From: RUG563 sp964549135
Lineage (GTDB): Bacteria > Bacillota > Clostridia > Christensenellales > Aristaeellaceae
Assembly (NCBI GenBank): GCA_964549135.1
Contig: CAZJUJ010000051.1
Coordinates: 1 to 19,948, forward strand
Reading direction: 5' to 3'
Length of the DNA stretch: 19,948 nucleotides
The notes beneath the pieces were generated by a model. The model had not been told where the DNA came from, searched no databases, and was given only the letters and a program-made list of their open reading frames with translations. Every line of letters begins with the position of its first letter. Within the stretch, counting starts at the first letter, position 1. Shown here piece by piece: positions 1-6,513 of the stretch. A program made the position numbers and the translations under genes.

Positions 1-50
1 TCGGAGGGGGCGCGGGGGAACCACTTTTGACTCAAAAGTGGTTCCCCCGC
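1..50 (-). repeat. Palindromic interspersed element, copy 1 (truncated by window edge)
   Basis: Positions 12-30 and 32-50 form a perfect 19-bp inverted repeat around a single central base, giving a hairpin with CTTTTGA/TCAAAAG at its tip. The 11 bases to the left resemble the GGGAGGGTGCGGGAGG tail next to the palindrome at 6451-6487, so this is a copy in the same (minus) orientation whose outer part lies beyond the window. The lower stem differs in sequence from the other copies but stays fully paired. It ends about 45 bases before the promoter of the next gene. There is no T-run after either arm, so a simple intrinsic terminator is not obvious. Confidence 0.8.
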
Positions 51-94
51 AAATAATCCCCTCGTAATTATTTCTCCGTCCCTGCGGTCTGTGA

Positions 95-123
95 TTGACA
101 AAAGGGCGGAGAGAAAGTAAAAT
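95..123 (+). promoter_or_regulatory. Sigma-A promoter of the YybS-like/rplI/dnaB unit
   Basis: A consensus -35 TTGACA (95-100) is followed by a 17-base spacer and a -10 TAAAAT (118-123). Transcription would start near 130, giving a leader of about 30 bases before the start at 163. It is the only good promoter seen upstream of the block and could drive all three closely packed genes. Confidence 0.75.
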
Positions 124-162
124 AGTATACGGGATTTTCTGCTGATTTTTAAGGAGCAATGC

Positions 163-1296
163 ATGAAAGAGTTTCCGATGGTACGATCCTGGCGGGCGGC
201 GATCACGGGGGTGATTGTGGTTGCGGCGCCGCTAATGGCGTTATCGTTGACGCCGCTGACGGGGATATATGCAGCGATGCTAACGCTTTTATTTCTCCCC
301 GCCGCGCTATGCATCACAGGGCTGACGGGCGGGCTTGCGCCCATGCTGCTGGGGGCCGCATCCGGCATATATGCCATGCATATTTTAGCGGGGCAGCAGG
401 GCGCGCTGCTTGCGGCGGTATATGTGCTGCCGATTCTGGCGGTGTTTCTGCTGCTGGTTGAGCGGCGGGTGCCCTTCTGGAAAAGCTGCGGCTGGATGAT
501 TGGGGTGCATGTGCTGGCGCTGACGGGGGTTTATCTGCTTTTGCAGCAGATGACCGGGCAGAACCTGTACACAGCGGCGGGGGACGCGGTAATGAACGCG
601 CTGGAGGAATGGGAGCTGGGCGATACCATGCTGTACCAGTTTTACAGCGCGGGCATGCTGACGCTGCCGGAGGAATTGAGCGAAAACGCGCTTTTGCAGA
701 TCGGGGACGCCTATATGCTTTCCCCTGCCGCCCGGGCAGACCTGCTGCTTTCCGTGCGCTCCTTTGTGCAGAGCGGCCTGGCCACGCTGCTGCCCAGCCT
801 GATCGTAACCCAGAGCATTCTGGGCGGCGTATTATGCCTGCTGCTTTCCATTCGCTTTGGCTATCTTTCGGCGGAGCGCCGGGCCTTCCGCAGCGGGGAT
901 GAAAGCGCCTATGCCCCCGGGGACGCGGGCAAAAAGCCGCAATTGGATTTTCCCACCCTGGGCATGCCGCCCCTTTCCCTGTGGCATCTGCCCCGGGGCA
1001 CGGGCTGGAAGGCAGGCGCGGCGCTGGCAGCGGGCTATCTGCTCCAGGGCGGGTCAAGCGCGCCCGTGGTCATTGCGGGGATCATTCTCTATAGCGCCGC
1101 CACCGCGATTTTTACGCTGCAGGGCGCGGCGCTGATCAATTTCATGCAGAAAACCCGGGGAATCAAGCGCGTCTGGCGCATCATCGTGCCGATTTTGCTG
1201 ATGCTGCTTTCCGTGCTTTCCCTGATTGGGATTTTTGATCAGATTGTGAATATCCGCGGGCTGAGAAAGCCCCGGGAACCGAAGGAGGACGAATAA
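163..1296 (+). CDS. YybS-like (DUF2232) polytopic membrane protein
   Basis: Predicted inner-membrane protein of 377 residues with about eight or nine hydrophobic segments: roughly residues 13-31, 35-53, 56-74, 80-98 and 107-127, then a polar middle region (about 128-205), then further segments near 207-228, 280-322 and 335-356, with a charged C-terminus. Assignment to the DUF2232/YybS family rests on this layout and on its place directly before rplI and the replicative helicase, as in many Firmicutes. The molecular function of the family is not established. The start is ATG 163 because AAGGAG at 151-156 lies 6 bases upstream; an overlapping ATG at 159 is out of frame. It is longer than Bacillus YybS (about 310 residues). 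The stop is one base before rplI, whose ribosome binding site lies inside this gene. Confidence 0.75.
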   Translation: MKEFPMVRSWRAAITGVIVVAAPLMALSLTPLTGIYAAMLTLLFLPAALCITGLTGGLAPMLLGAASGIYAMHILAGQQGALLAAVYVLPILAVFLLLVERRVPFWKSCGWMIGVHVLALTGVYLLLQQMTGQNLYTAAGDAVMNALEEWELGDTMLYQFYSAGMLTLPEELSENALLQIGDAYMLSPAARADLLLSVRSFVQSGLATLLPSLIVTQSILGGVLCLLLSIRFGYLSAERRAFRSGDESAYAPGDAGKKPQLDFPTLGMPPLSLWHLPRGTGWKAGAALAAGYLLQGGSSAPVVIAGIILYSAATAIFTLQGAALINFMQKTRGIKRVWRIIVPILLMLLSVLSLIGIFDQIVNIRGLRKPREPKEDE

Positions 1297-1297
1297 A

Positions 1298-1750
1298 ATG
1301 AAGGTTATTCTGCTGGCCGATGTCAAGGGCACCGGCAAAAAACAGGACATCGTAAACGTAAGCGACGGCTTTGCCCGCAATTTCCTTTTCCCCAAAAAAC
1401 TGGCCATGGAGGCCACTCCCGGCGCAGCCAAGGAGATTGAGCGCAAGCAGGCCGCCGAGCGCGCCCGGGAAATGGAGCGCCGGGCGGAGGCCGAAAAGAA
1501 GGCCGCCTCCCTGCGGGGCAAGGTCATCCGCGTGGCCGCCAAATGCGGCGCGCAGGGCCGTCTTTACGGCTCCATCACCGGCGCGGAAATCGCCGCCGCC
1601 CTGAAGGAGCAGCATGGGGTAGACGTGGATAAAAAGAAGATCGAGCTTGCCGAGGCCATCCGCACCGTGGGCGAAACCGAAGCGGTGGTCAAGCTCTATC
1701 CCGAAATCAGCGCGAAAATGACCGTGCGCGTCACGGCAATCGAGGCATAA
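1298..1750 (+). CDS. rplI: 50S ribosomal protein L9
   Basis: Structural protein of the large ribosomal subunit, 150 residues, the normal length. The N-terminal RNA-binding domain begins MKVILLADVKGTGKKQD and continues with the family pattern VSDGFARNFLFPKKLA. A long charged connecting helix (about residues 45-75, rich in E, K, R and A) leads to the C-terminal domain, with RLYGSIT near residue 88. The ribosome binding site AAGGAGG at 1282-1288 lies within the end of the preceding gene, and dnaB begins one base after the stop, so the three genes are very probably one transcript. rplI next to the replicative helicase is the standard Firmicutes arrangement. Confidence 0.98.
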   Translation: MKVILLADVKGTGKKQDIVNVSDGFARNFLFPKKLAMEATPGAAKEIERKQAAERAREMERRAEAEKKAASLRGKVIRVAAKCGAQGRLYGSITGAEIAAALKEQHGVDVDKKKIELAEAIRTVGETEAVVKLYPEISAKMTVRVTAIEA

Positions 1751-1751
1751 C

Positions 1752-3101
1752 ATGGATACCGCGCCCGCCTACGCCCCCATTCCCCCGCACAGCATCGATG
1801 CGGAAAAATCCGTTCTGGGCTCCATGCTGCAGGACAGCGCCGCCGTATCCGCCGCCGGGGAGCTTTTGCTGGCCGAGGATTTTTATGTGCCTGCGCACCG
1901 GGAAATCTTTGACGCGGCCAAGGCCCTGGCTGCCAACAATATGGCGGTGGATCTGGTCACCATGGATGCCGAGCTTTCCCGCCGGGGCACGCTGCCCGGC
2001 ATCGGGGGAACGGAATACCTGATTGAGCTGACCCAGTTTGTGCCCACCACGGCCAACGTGCGCTATTACATCCGCATCGTCAGCGAAAAATCCACCCTGC
2101 GGCGGCTGATTCAGGCCGCGGGGGAGATCTCCCAGGCCGCCTATGCCCAGGAGCAGGATCTGCCCGATGTGCTTTCCCTGTCCGAAAAGCTGATCTTTGA
2201 TATTGTCATGCGCCGGGATGGGGGCGAGGATCTGCAGCACATCAAGGAGGTGCTGACCCGCACCTATGAGCAGATGGAGGAATACGCCCGCCTGAAGGGG
2301 GGCGTTTCCGGCGTGCCCACGGGCTTCTACGGGCTGGATAATATGCTGACCGGCCTGCACGGGGGCGAATTGGTGCTGGTGGGCGCACGCCCCTCCATGG
2401 GCAAAACCTCCTTCGCCATCAATATGCTCTCCAATGCCGCCCGCAAGGGGGCCAAGGTGGCCTTTTTCAGCCTGGAAATGCCCCGGGAGCAGATCGCCAT
2501 GCGCATTCTCTGCGGGGATTGCCGGGTGAACCTGCAATCGGTGCGCAAGGGCATGCTGCGAGATGAGGACTGGATGAAGCTGGCCCGTTCCCTGGCCCCC
2601 CTGGCCGCCAGCGATATTTATATCGATGATACCTCGGGCCTGACCCCGGGGCAGATGCGCTCCCGCTGCCGCCGGCTGATGATGGATCACGGCCTGGATA
2701 TGATCGTGGTGGACTATCTGCAGCTGATGGGCTCGGATAAAAAGGCCGAAAGCCGCCAGGTGGAGGTGGCCGAAATCTCCAGAAGCCTGAAGGCCATCGC
2801 CCGGGAATTGAATGTGCCCCTGGTGGCCCTGGCCCAGCTTTCCCGCGCCAATGAAAAGCGCGGCTCCGGCGGCTACCGCCCCATGCTTTCCGACCTGCGC
2901 GATTCCGGCTCTATCGAGCAGGATGCAGACGTTGTCATGTTCCTGCACCGGGAGGCCTACTATAACCGGGATGCGGAAACCCAAGATAACATCGCCGAGG
3001 TCATTATCGCCAAGCAGAGAAACGGCCCGGTGGGCACGGTCAAGCTGGCCTGGCTGGGCGAATACACCCTCTTTGACAACCTGGCCAGCGATGCCGGATA
3101 A
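1752..3101 (+). CDS. dnaB: Replicative DNA helicase (DnaB; DnaC in Bacillus)
   Basis: Hexameric 5'-3' helicase that unwinds the fork and recruits primase; 449 residues, full length. The N-terminal primase-interacting domain (about 10-110) starts with the family pattern PPHSIDAEKSVLGSML. A linker leads to the RecA-like motor from about residue 190: Walker A GARPSMGKTS at 211-220, catalytic-Glu region FFSLEMP near 238-244, Walker B MIVVDYLQLM at 317-326, H3 LVALAQLSRANEKR near 357-370, and the arginine-finger region DLRDSGSIEQDADVV near 381-395. No intein interrupts the ATPase motifs. The start is ATG 1752, one base after rplI, with GAGG at 1742-1745 as a modest ribosome binding site. Confidence 0.98.
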   Translation: MDTAPAYAPIPPHSIDAEKSVLGSMLQDSAAVSAAGELLLAEDFYVPAHREIFDAAKALAANNMAVDLVTMDAELSRRGTLPGIGGTEYLIELTQFVPTTANVRYYIRIVSEKSTLRRLIQAAGEISQAAYAQEQDLPDVLSLSEKLIFDIVMRRDGGEDLQHIKEVLTRTYEQMEEYARLKGGVSGVPTGFYGLDNMLTGLHGGELVLVGARPSMGKTSFAINMLSNAARKGAKVAFFSLEMPREQIAMRILCGDCRVNLQSVRKGMLRDEDWMKLARSLAPLAASDIYIDDTSGLTPGQMRSRCRRLMMDHGLDMIVVDYLQLMGSDKKAESRQVEVAEISRSLKAIARELNVPLVALAQLSRANEKRGSGGYRPMLSDLRDSGSIEQDADVVMFLHREAYYNRDAETQDNIAEVIIAKQRNGPVGTVKLAWLGEYTLFDNLASDAG

Positions 3102-3120
3102 TACGCAGCTTTTTTCAGCA

Positions 3121-3168
3121 GGGGCATTCCTTTTTTTCTGAGGAATGCCCCGCCGCATTGACGGCGGG
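3121..3168 (+). other. Two overlapping hairpins between dnaB and potA
   Basis: Hairpin 1 pairs GGGGCATTCCT (3121-3131) with AGGAATGCCCC (3141-3151), an 11-bp perfect stem. Hairpin 2 pairs CCCGCCG (3149-3155) with CGGCGGG (3162-3168). They share 3149-3151, so both cannot be complete at once. Neither is followed by a T-run; the T-tract lies in the loop of hairpin 1. No sigma-A promoter is visible in the 113-base gap, so potABC may be read from the upstream promoter through this structure. Confidence 0.5.
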
Positions 3169-3214
3169 CCGCCCCGCCTGCCGCCGCCTTTTCAGCAAGG
3201 AGGAAATACACGCC

Positions 3215-4312
3215 ATGGAAACCCAAACGCCGCTGCTTACCCTGCGGGGCATCCGGAAATCCTTTGGAGATTTCGAGGCCCTCCGGGGGATTGATCTGGA
3301 TATTTACCCCGGCGAATTTCTCACGCTGCTGGGCCCCTCCGGCTGCGGAAAAACCACCACGCTGCGGGTGATTGCCGGGCTGGAAACCGATCACGCCGGT
3401 ACCGTCACCCTGGATGGGGCGGATATTACCGCCCTGCCCCCGGAAAAGCGCGCGGTCAATACCGTGTTTCAGAATCTGGCCCTGTTCCCGCATATGAATG
3501 TGGAAAAGAATATCGGCTATGGGCTGAAAATGCGGGGCATGAAAAAGGAAGAGATTGCGCGCCGGGTGGAGGAGGCACTGGCCATGGTGCAATTAAGCGG
3601 CCAGGGGAAGAAACTGCCCTCCCAGCTTTCCGGCGGGCAGAAGCAGCGGGTGGCCCTGGCCCGGGCGCTGGTTCTGCAGCCCCGGGTGCTGCTGCTGGAT
3701 GAGCCGCTCAGCGCCCTGGATCTGCATCTGCGCCGCCATATGCAGGGGGAATTAAAACGCATGCAGAAGGAATTGGGCATTACCTTCCTCTACATCACCC
3801 ATGATCAGGAGGAGGCGCTGAATATGTCCGATCGGGTGGCGCTGATGCGGGATGGGAAATTCGTCCAGATCGGCGCCCCCGCCGAATTATACGATCACCC
3901 CGAATCCCTCTTCGCCGCCTCCTTTATGGGGCAGAGCAATATTCTCAGCGGCGTAATCACCGGCATCGGCGGGGAAAAGGCGATGCTGGAAACCGGCGGG
4001 TTTTCCATCCCCTGCCTGAGCCATCGGCCCGTCGCCGTGGGGGATCGGATGGCCCTGTGCCTCCGGGCGGAGCGGCTGCATTACGCCGCCCATCCCACAG
4101 GCGATATTCACATCAGCGGCATCCTGCGGGAGCATACCTATGTGGGCGGCCTTCAGCGGGCCCGGATCGAATTGCCGGATGGGCAGATGCTGCTGGCCCA
4201 GCGCCAGGCAGAGGAAAAGGAGGAATGCACCGTGGGCACCCGGGTGTTCCTCTGGTGGAATCCGGCGGCCGCCGCGCTGGTGCCCTGGGAGGATATGGCC
4301 CATGAAAGCTGA
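3215..4312 (+). CDS. potA: Polyamine-type ABC importer ATPase (PotA)
   Basis: Cytoplasmic ATPase subunit of a spermidine/putrescine-type importer, 365 residues from ATG 3215. Walker A GPSGCGKTT lies at 40-48, Q-loop FQN near 85-87, signature LSGGQKQR at 138-145, Walker B VLLLDEP at 158-164 and the H-loop histidine at 196. A C-terminal TOBE-like domain follows from about residue 235. The reading frame extends upstream to a TTG at 3158, but ATG 3215 has AAGGAGG at 3197-3203 and gives the normal PotA N-terminus, so the upstream 19 codons are rejected. It overlaps potB by 11 bases. The importer type is inferred from the neighbouring PotB/PotC-like permeases; the ATPase alone could also be called a ferric- or sulfate-type ATPase. 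Confidence 0.92.
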   Translation: METQTPLLTLRGIRKSFGDFEALRGIDLDIYPGEFLTLLGPSGCGKTTTLRVIAGLETDHAGTVTLDGADITALPPEKRAVNTVFQNLALFPHMNVEKNIGYGLKMRGMKKEEIARRVEEALAMVQLSGQGKKLPSQLSGGQKQRVALARALVLQPRVLLLDEPLSALDLHLRRHMQGELKRMQKELGITFLYITHDQEEALNMSDRVALMRDGKFVQIGAPAELYDHPESLFAASFMGQSNILSGVITGIGGEKAMLETGGFSIPCLSHRPVAVGDRMALCLRAERLHYAAHPTGDIHISGILREHTYVGGLQRARIELPDGQMLLAQRQAEEKEECTVGTRVFLWWNPAAAALVPWEDMAHES

Positions 4313-5159
4313 AAAACCCCGGAATCGCCGCCCGCTTCTGGCCCTGCCCATGTATATCTGGGTCATTGCCTTTGTGGGGCTGGCGCTGCTGTATATCGTC
4401 GGTCTTTCCTTCCTCGCCCGGGGCGAGGCCCTGACGGTCACGGGCGAAATCACCGCCGATAATTATGCCCGGCTGCTGGATCCCAAGTATGGCAAGGTGC
4501 TGTGGCTTTCCCTGCGTCTGGCAGGGCTGACCACCCTGATTTCGCTGCTGCTGGGCTATCCCTTTGCCTATTTCATGGCCAAGGCCAGTGATCGCTGGCG
4601 GCCCTGGCTGATGATTCTGGTCATTGCCCCCTTCTGGACGAATGCGCTGATCCGCATCTATGGCTGGAAAATTCTTTTGTATGCCAATGGCCCAATCAAT
4701 CAGCTGCTGCAGGGGCTGGGGCTGATCCGCAAGCCCCTGAAAATGCTCTATACCGAGGGCTCGGTGCTGCTGGGCATGGTATACGCCATGCTGCCCTTTG
4801 TGATCCTGCCCGCCTATACGGGCATTGAGCGCATGGACTGGGGCCGGGTGGAGGCGGCCCGGGATCTGGGCGCGTCCCCCGCCCGGGCATTCTTTACCGT
4901 GACCCTGCCCATGACCGCCCCCTCCCTGCTGGCCGCCTGCGTGCTTACCTTCCTGCCCAGCGTGGGCCTGATCTTCCTTTCCGATATTCTGGGCGGGGCG
5001 AATACGGTTTTGTGGGGCAATCTGGTGCATGATGAATTGCTGAAAAGCCGGGATCTGCCCTTTGCCGCCGCCCTGAGCAGCGTGCTGCTGCTGCTGACCG
5101 CGCTGGTAATCCTGCTCTATCGCCGGGCCGGTGGCAGCAATGAGGAGATGGTATTTTGA
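4302..5159 (+). CDS. potB: Polyamine-type ABC importer permease (PotB)
   Basis: Membrane permease of 285 residues with six likely transmembrane helices (about 17-38, 67-90, 101-123, 150-172, 205-227, 253-275). The cytoplasmic EAA loop, where the ATPase docks, is EAARDLGASPARAF from residue 184. PIN.LLQGLGLI and an LMILVIAPFWTNALIR stretch near 103-118 are typical of PotB. The start is ATG 4302, inside the end of potA, with GGGAGG at 4287-4292; this matches tight translational coupling. The frame is open further upstream, but that part is the shadow of potA. Its partner is PotC, which overlaps by 4 bases. Confidence 0.92.
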   Translation: MKAEKPRNRRPLLALPMYIWVIAFVGLALLYIVGLSFLARGEALTVTGEITADNYARLLDPKYGKVLWLSLRLAGLTTLISLLLGYPFAYFMAKASDRWRPWLMILVIAPFWTNALIRIYGWKILLYANGPINQLLQGLGLIRKPLKMLYTEGSVLLGMVYAMLPFVILPAYTGIERMDWGRVEAARDLGASPARAFFTVTLPMTAPSLLAACVLTFLPSVGLIFLSDILGGANTVLWGNLVHDELLKSRDLPFAAALSSVLLLLTALVILLYRRAGGSNEEMVF

Positions 5160-5971
5160 AAAAGAATGGAATCGGGGCAAAAATCTATCTGGCGCTGATG
5201 CTGATGCTGATGTATCTGCCCATTGTGATCGTGGTGCTGTATTCCTTTAACGCCAGCACCGCCCGGGTGCCTACCGTGTTTACCGGCTTCTCCCTGCAGT
5301 GGTATGAGGCGCTCTTTGATGATCAGCGGGGCTATGGCGAGGCGCTGAAAACCAGCCTGCAGGTGGGCTTTTTCAGCGTGCTGCTCTCCTCGCTGCTGGG
5401 CAGCCTGGGTGCCCTGGGCCAGGCGCGGAAAAAAACGCGCAATACCCTGGGCGAAAAATTGCTCCGCGGCAGCCAGAGCCTGCTGGAAAGCCTGGTGGTG
5501 CTGCCCGTCATGATCCCGGAAATTATTCTGGGCGTGGCGTTTATGCTGCTCTTCTCCCTCCTGGGCCTGCCCTCCGGCGTCCTTACCCTGGTCATCGCCC
5601 ATACCACCTTCTGCGTGCCCTATGTCTATCTGCTGGTTAAAAGCCGCTTGGCAACCCTGGGCGATGAAATGGAAAACGCGGCCCGGGATCTGGGCGCTTC
5701 CCCCGCCCGCGCCATGCTTACCATTACCCTCCCCCTGATCCGCCCCGCCGTCCTCTCCGGCGCACTGCTCTCCCTGGCTATGAGCCTGGACGATTTTATG
5801 ATCAGCTTCTTCGTCAGCGGCCCGAATTCAACCACCCTCCCGCTGAAAATCTATTCCTCCGCCCGCTACGGCGTCTCCTCCCAGATTAACGCCCTCTGTA
5901 CCATCATGCTCCTCTTCGTCTTCCTCCTCGTTATCCTTAGCCAACTCGTCCTGAAAAGAAAACATGCCTGA
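5156..5971 (+). CDS. potC: Polyamine-type ABC importer permease (PotC)
   Basis: Second membrane permease, 271 residues, six likely helices (about 9-31, 63-85, 110-135, 140-165, 195-215, 240-265). The EAA loop is NAARDLGASPARAM from residue 174. The stretch SLDDFMISFFVSGP near 217 is characteristic of PotC. The start is TTG 5156, overlapping the potB stop (TTGA), supported by GAGGAG at 5142-5147 eight bases upstream; no closer ATG has a ribosome binding site. The gene ends at a TGA that directly abuts the repeat region at 5972. In most potABCD operons the binding protein potD follows here; it is absent. Confidence 0.92.
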   Translation: MKKNGIGAKIYLALMLMLMYLPIVIVVLYSFNASTARVPTVFTGFSLQWYEALFDDQRGYGEALKTSLQVGFFSVLLSSLLGSLGALGQARKKTRNTLGEKLLRGSQSLLESLVVLPVMIPEIILGVAFMLLFSLLGLPSGVLTLVIAHTTFCVPYVYLLVKSRLATLGDEMENAARDLGASPARAMLTITLPLIRPAVLSGALLSLAMSLDDFMISFFVSGPNSTTLPLKIYSSARYGVSSQINALCTIMLLFVFLLVILSQLVLKRKHA

Positions 5972-5997
5972 CAGGAACGGGAACGGGGAATAATATT

Positions 5998-6048
5998 GCG
6001 GGAGGATGCTTTTGCGTCAAAAGCACCCTCCCGCACCCTCCCGAAAAC
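5998..6048 (+). repeat. Palindromic interspersed element, copy 2
   Basis: Arms 5998-6014 and 6018-6034 pair over 17 positions with one A-C mismatch around a CGT loop. The 3' arm is followed by a second CACCCTCCCG and then AAAACC. This plus-oriented copy lies about 26 bases downstream of potC and could end or protect its transcript, though no T-run follows the stem. Confidence 0.85.
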
Positions 6049-6082
6049 CAACTCTGGATGTTTCATGGAAGGTTATAACGAA

Positions 6083-6295
6083 GTTGAATGCCAGTGAAGC
6101 AACAGAAAGCAAAATATAAAAAGTAAAGCAGCAATGCCTGCACCAGCGTGAGAGCATTACTGCTTATTCTAACCAGGTTGAACGCCAGTGAAGCAAAGAA
6201 AACGAAAGACTCTGGCTTCTAAGAATATCCCGCTTAAAAAGCGGCTCCGGATGGTTCGTGGAAGAATAAACCCAAGTTGAATACCAGCGAAGCAA
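6083..6295 (+). repeat. Direct repeats of a 20-base module, three copies
   Basis: Copies of GTTGAATGCCAGTGAAGCAA lie at 6083-6102, 6177-6196 (one change) and 6276-6295 (two changes), 94 and 99 bases apart. A fourth, inverted copy lies at 6383-6402 with two changes. The first and third copies are preceded by related CTCTGGATGTTTCATGGAAG and CTCCGGATGGTTCGTGGAAG segments. The spacers are not CRISPR-like: they are unequal and partly homologous to each other. Confidence 0.8.
6126..6165 (+). repeat. Hairpin module, first copy
   Basis: AAGCAGCAATGC (6126-6137) pairs with GCATTACTGCTT (6154-6165) with one mismatch around a 16-base loop containing CAGCGTGAG. It is followed by ATTCTAACC. The copy at 6319-6369 has the same order of parts, so the unit is duplicated. 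Confidence 0.65.
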
Positions 6296-6321
6296 AAGAG
6301 CGCAAGCAGTAATAAACAAAA

Positions 6322-6367
6322 CAGCAATGTCCTCATCAAAGCGTGAAGGCATTGCTGCTGTTTTTCT
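6322..6367 (+). terminator. Hairpin module, second copy; terminator-like
   Basis: CAGCAATG (6322-6329) pairs with CATTGCTG (6350-6357), with partial extension of the stem (CC/GG inside). CTG and a run of five T follow (6361-6365). It has the shape of an intrinsic terminator for plus-strand transcription, but it is about 350 bases downstream of potC and belongs to the repeat module, so its role as the potABC terminator is uncertain. Confidence 0.45.
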
Positions 6368-6434
6368 AACCGCTATTCGTTTTTGCTGCTCTGGCATTCA
6401 ACCTGGCAGGAACCTCCCATGCTCCATCCAGAGC

Positions 6435-6487
6435 CGGTTTTCGGGAGGGTGCGGGAGGGTGCTTTTGACGCAAAAGCATCCTCCCGC
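6435..6487 (-). repeat. Palindromic interspersed element, copy 3 (inverted)
   Basis: Arms 6451-6467 and 6471-6487 pair over 17 positions with one mismatch around ACG. On the minus strand it reads the same as the copy at 5998, including the CACCCTCCCGAAAACC tail (6435-6450). It lies 26 bases beyond the stop of the minus-strand oxidoreductase, mirroring the position of copy 2 after potC. Confidence 0.85.
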
Positions 6488-6513
6488 AATATTTTCTTTC
6501 GTCCCCGTCCCCG

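Larger units (their letters stand above)
5972..6513. repeat. Composite non-coding repeat region between convergent genes
   Basis: This 542-base stretch holds no credible gene. It begins right after the potC stop and ends right at the stop of the minus-strand oxidoreductase. The outer parts are inverted copies of one another: a G-rich run (AACGGGAACGGGG on the left, its complement on the right), the 37-base palindrome, a tail with CCCTCCCGAAAACC, then CTCTGGATG, then GTTGAATGCCAG. Between them are further direct copies of the last modules and two hairpins. The arrangement resembles a small non-autonomous mobile element with long imperfect terminal inverted repeats, or several clade-specific repeats nested together. 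No transposase is present. Confidence 0.75.

Noticed and set aside
1731..3158. A 475-codon minus-strand frame opposite dnaB
   Set aside because: Shadow of dnaB; His/Gly/Gln-rich with no recognisable fold.
3158..3214. N-terminal extension of PotA from TTG 3158
   Set aside because: The start would lie in the hairpin and has no ribosome binding site; ATG 3215 has AAGGAGG upstream and matches the family N-terminus.
6083..6295. Possible CRISPR array (three 20-base repeats at ~95-base spacing)
   Set aside because: Spacers are too long, unequal and partly homologous to each other, and no cas gene is near.
6164..6397. Short open frames within the repeat region on both strands
   Set aside because: They consist of the repeat modules and hairpins, lack ribosome binding sites and start inside repeats.
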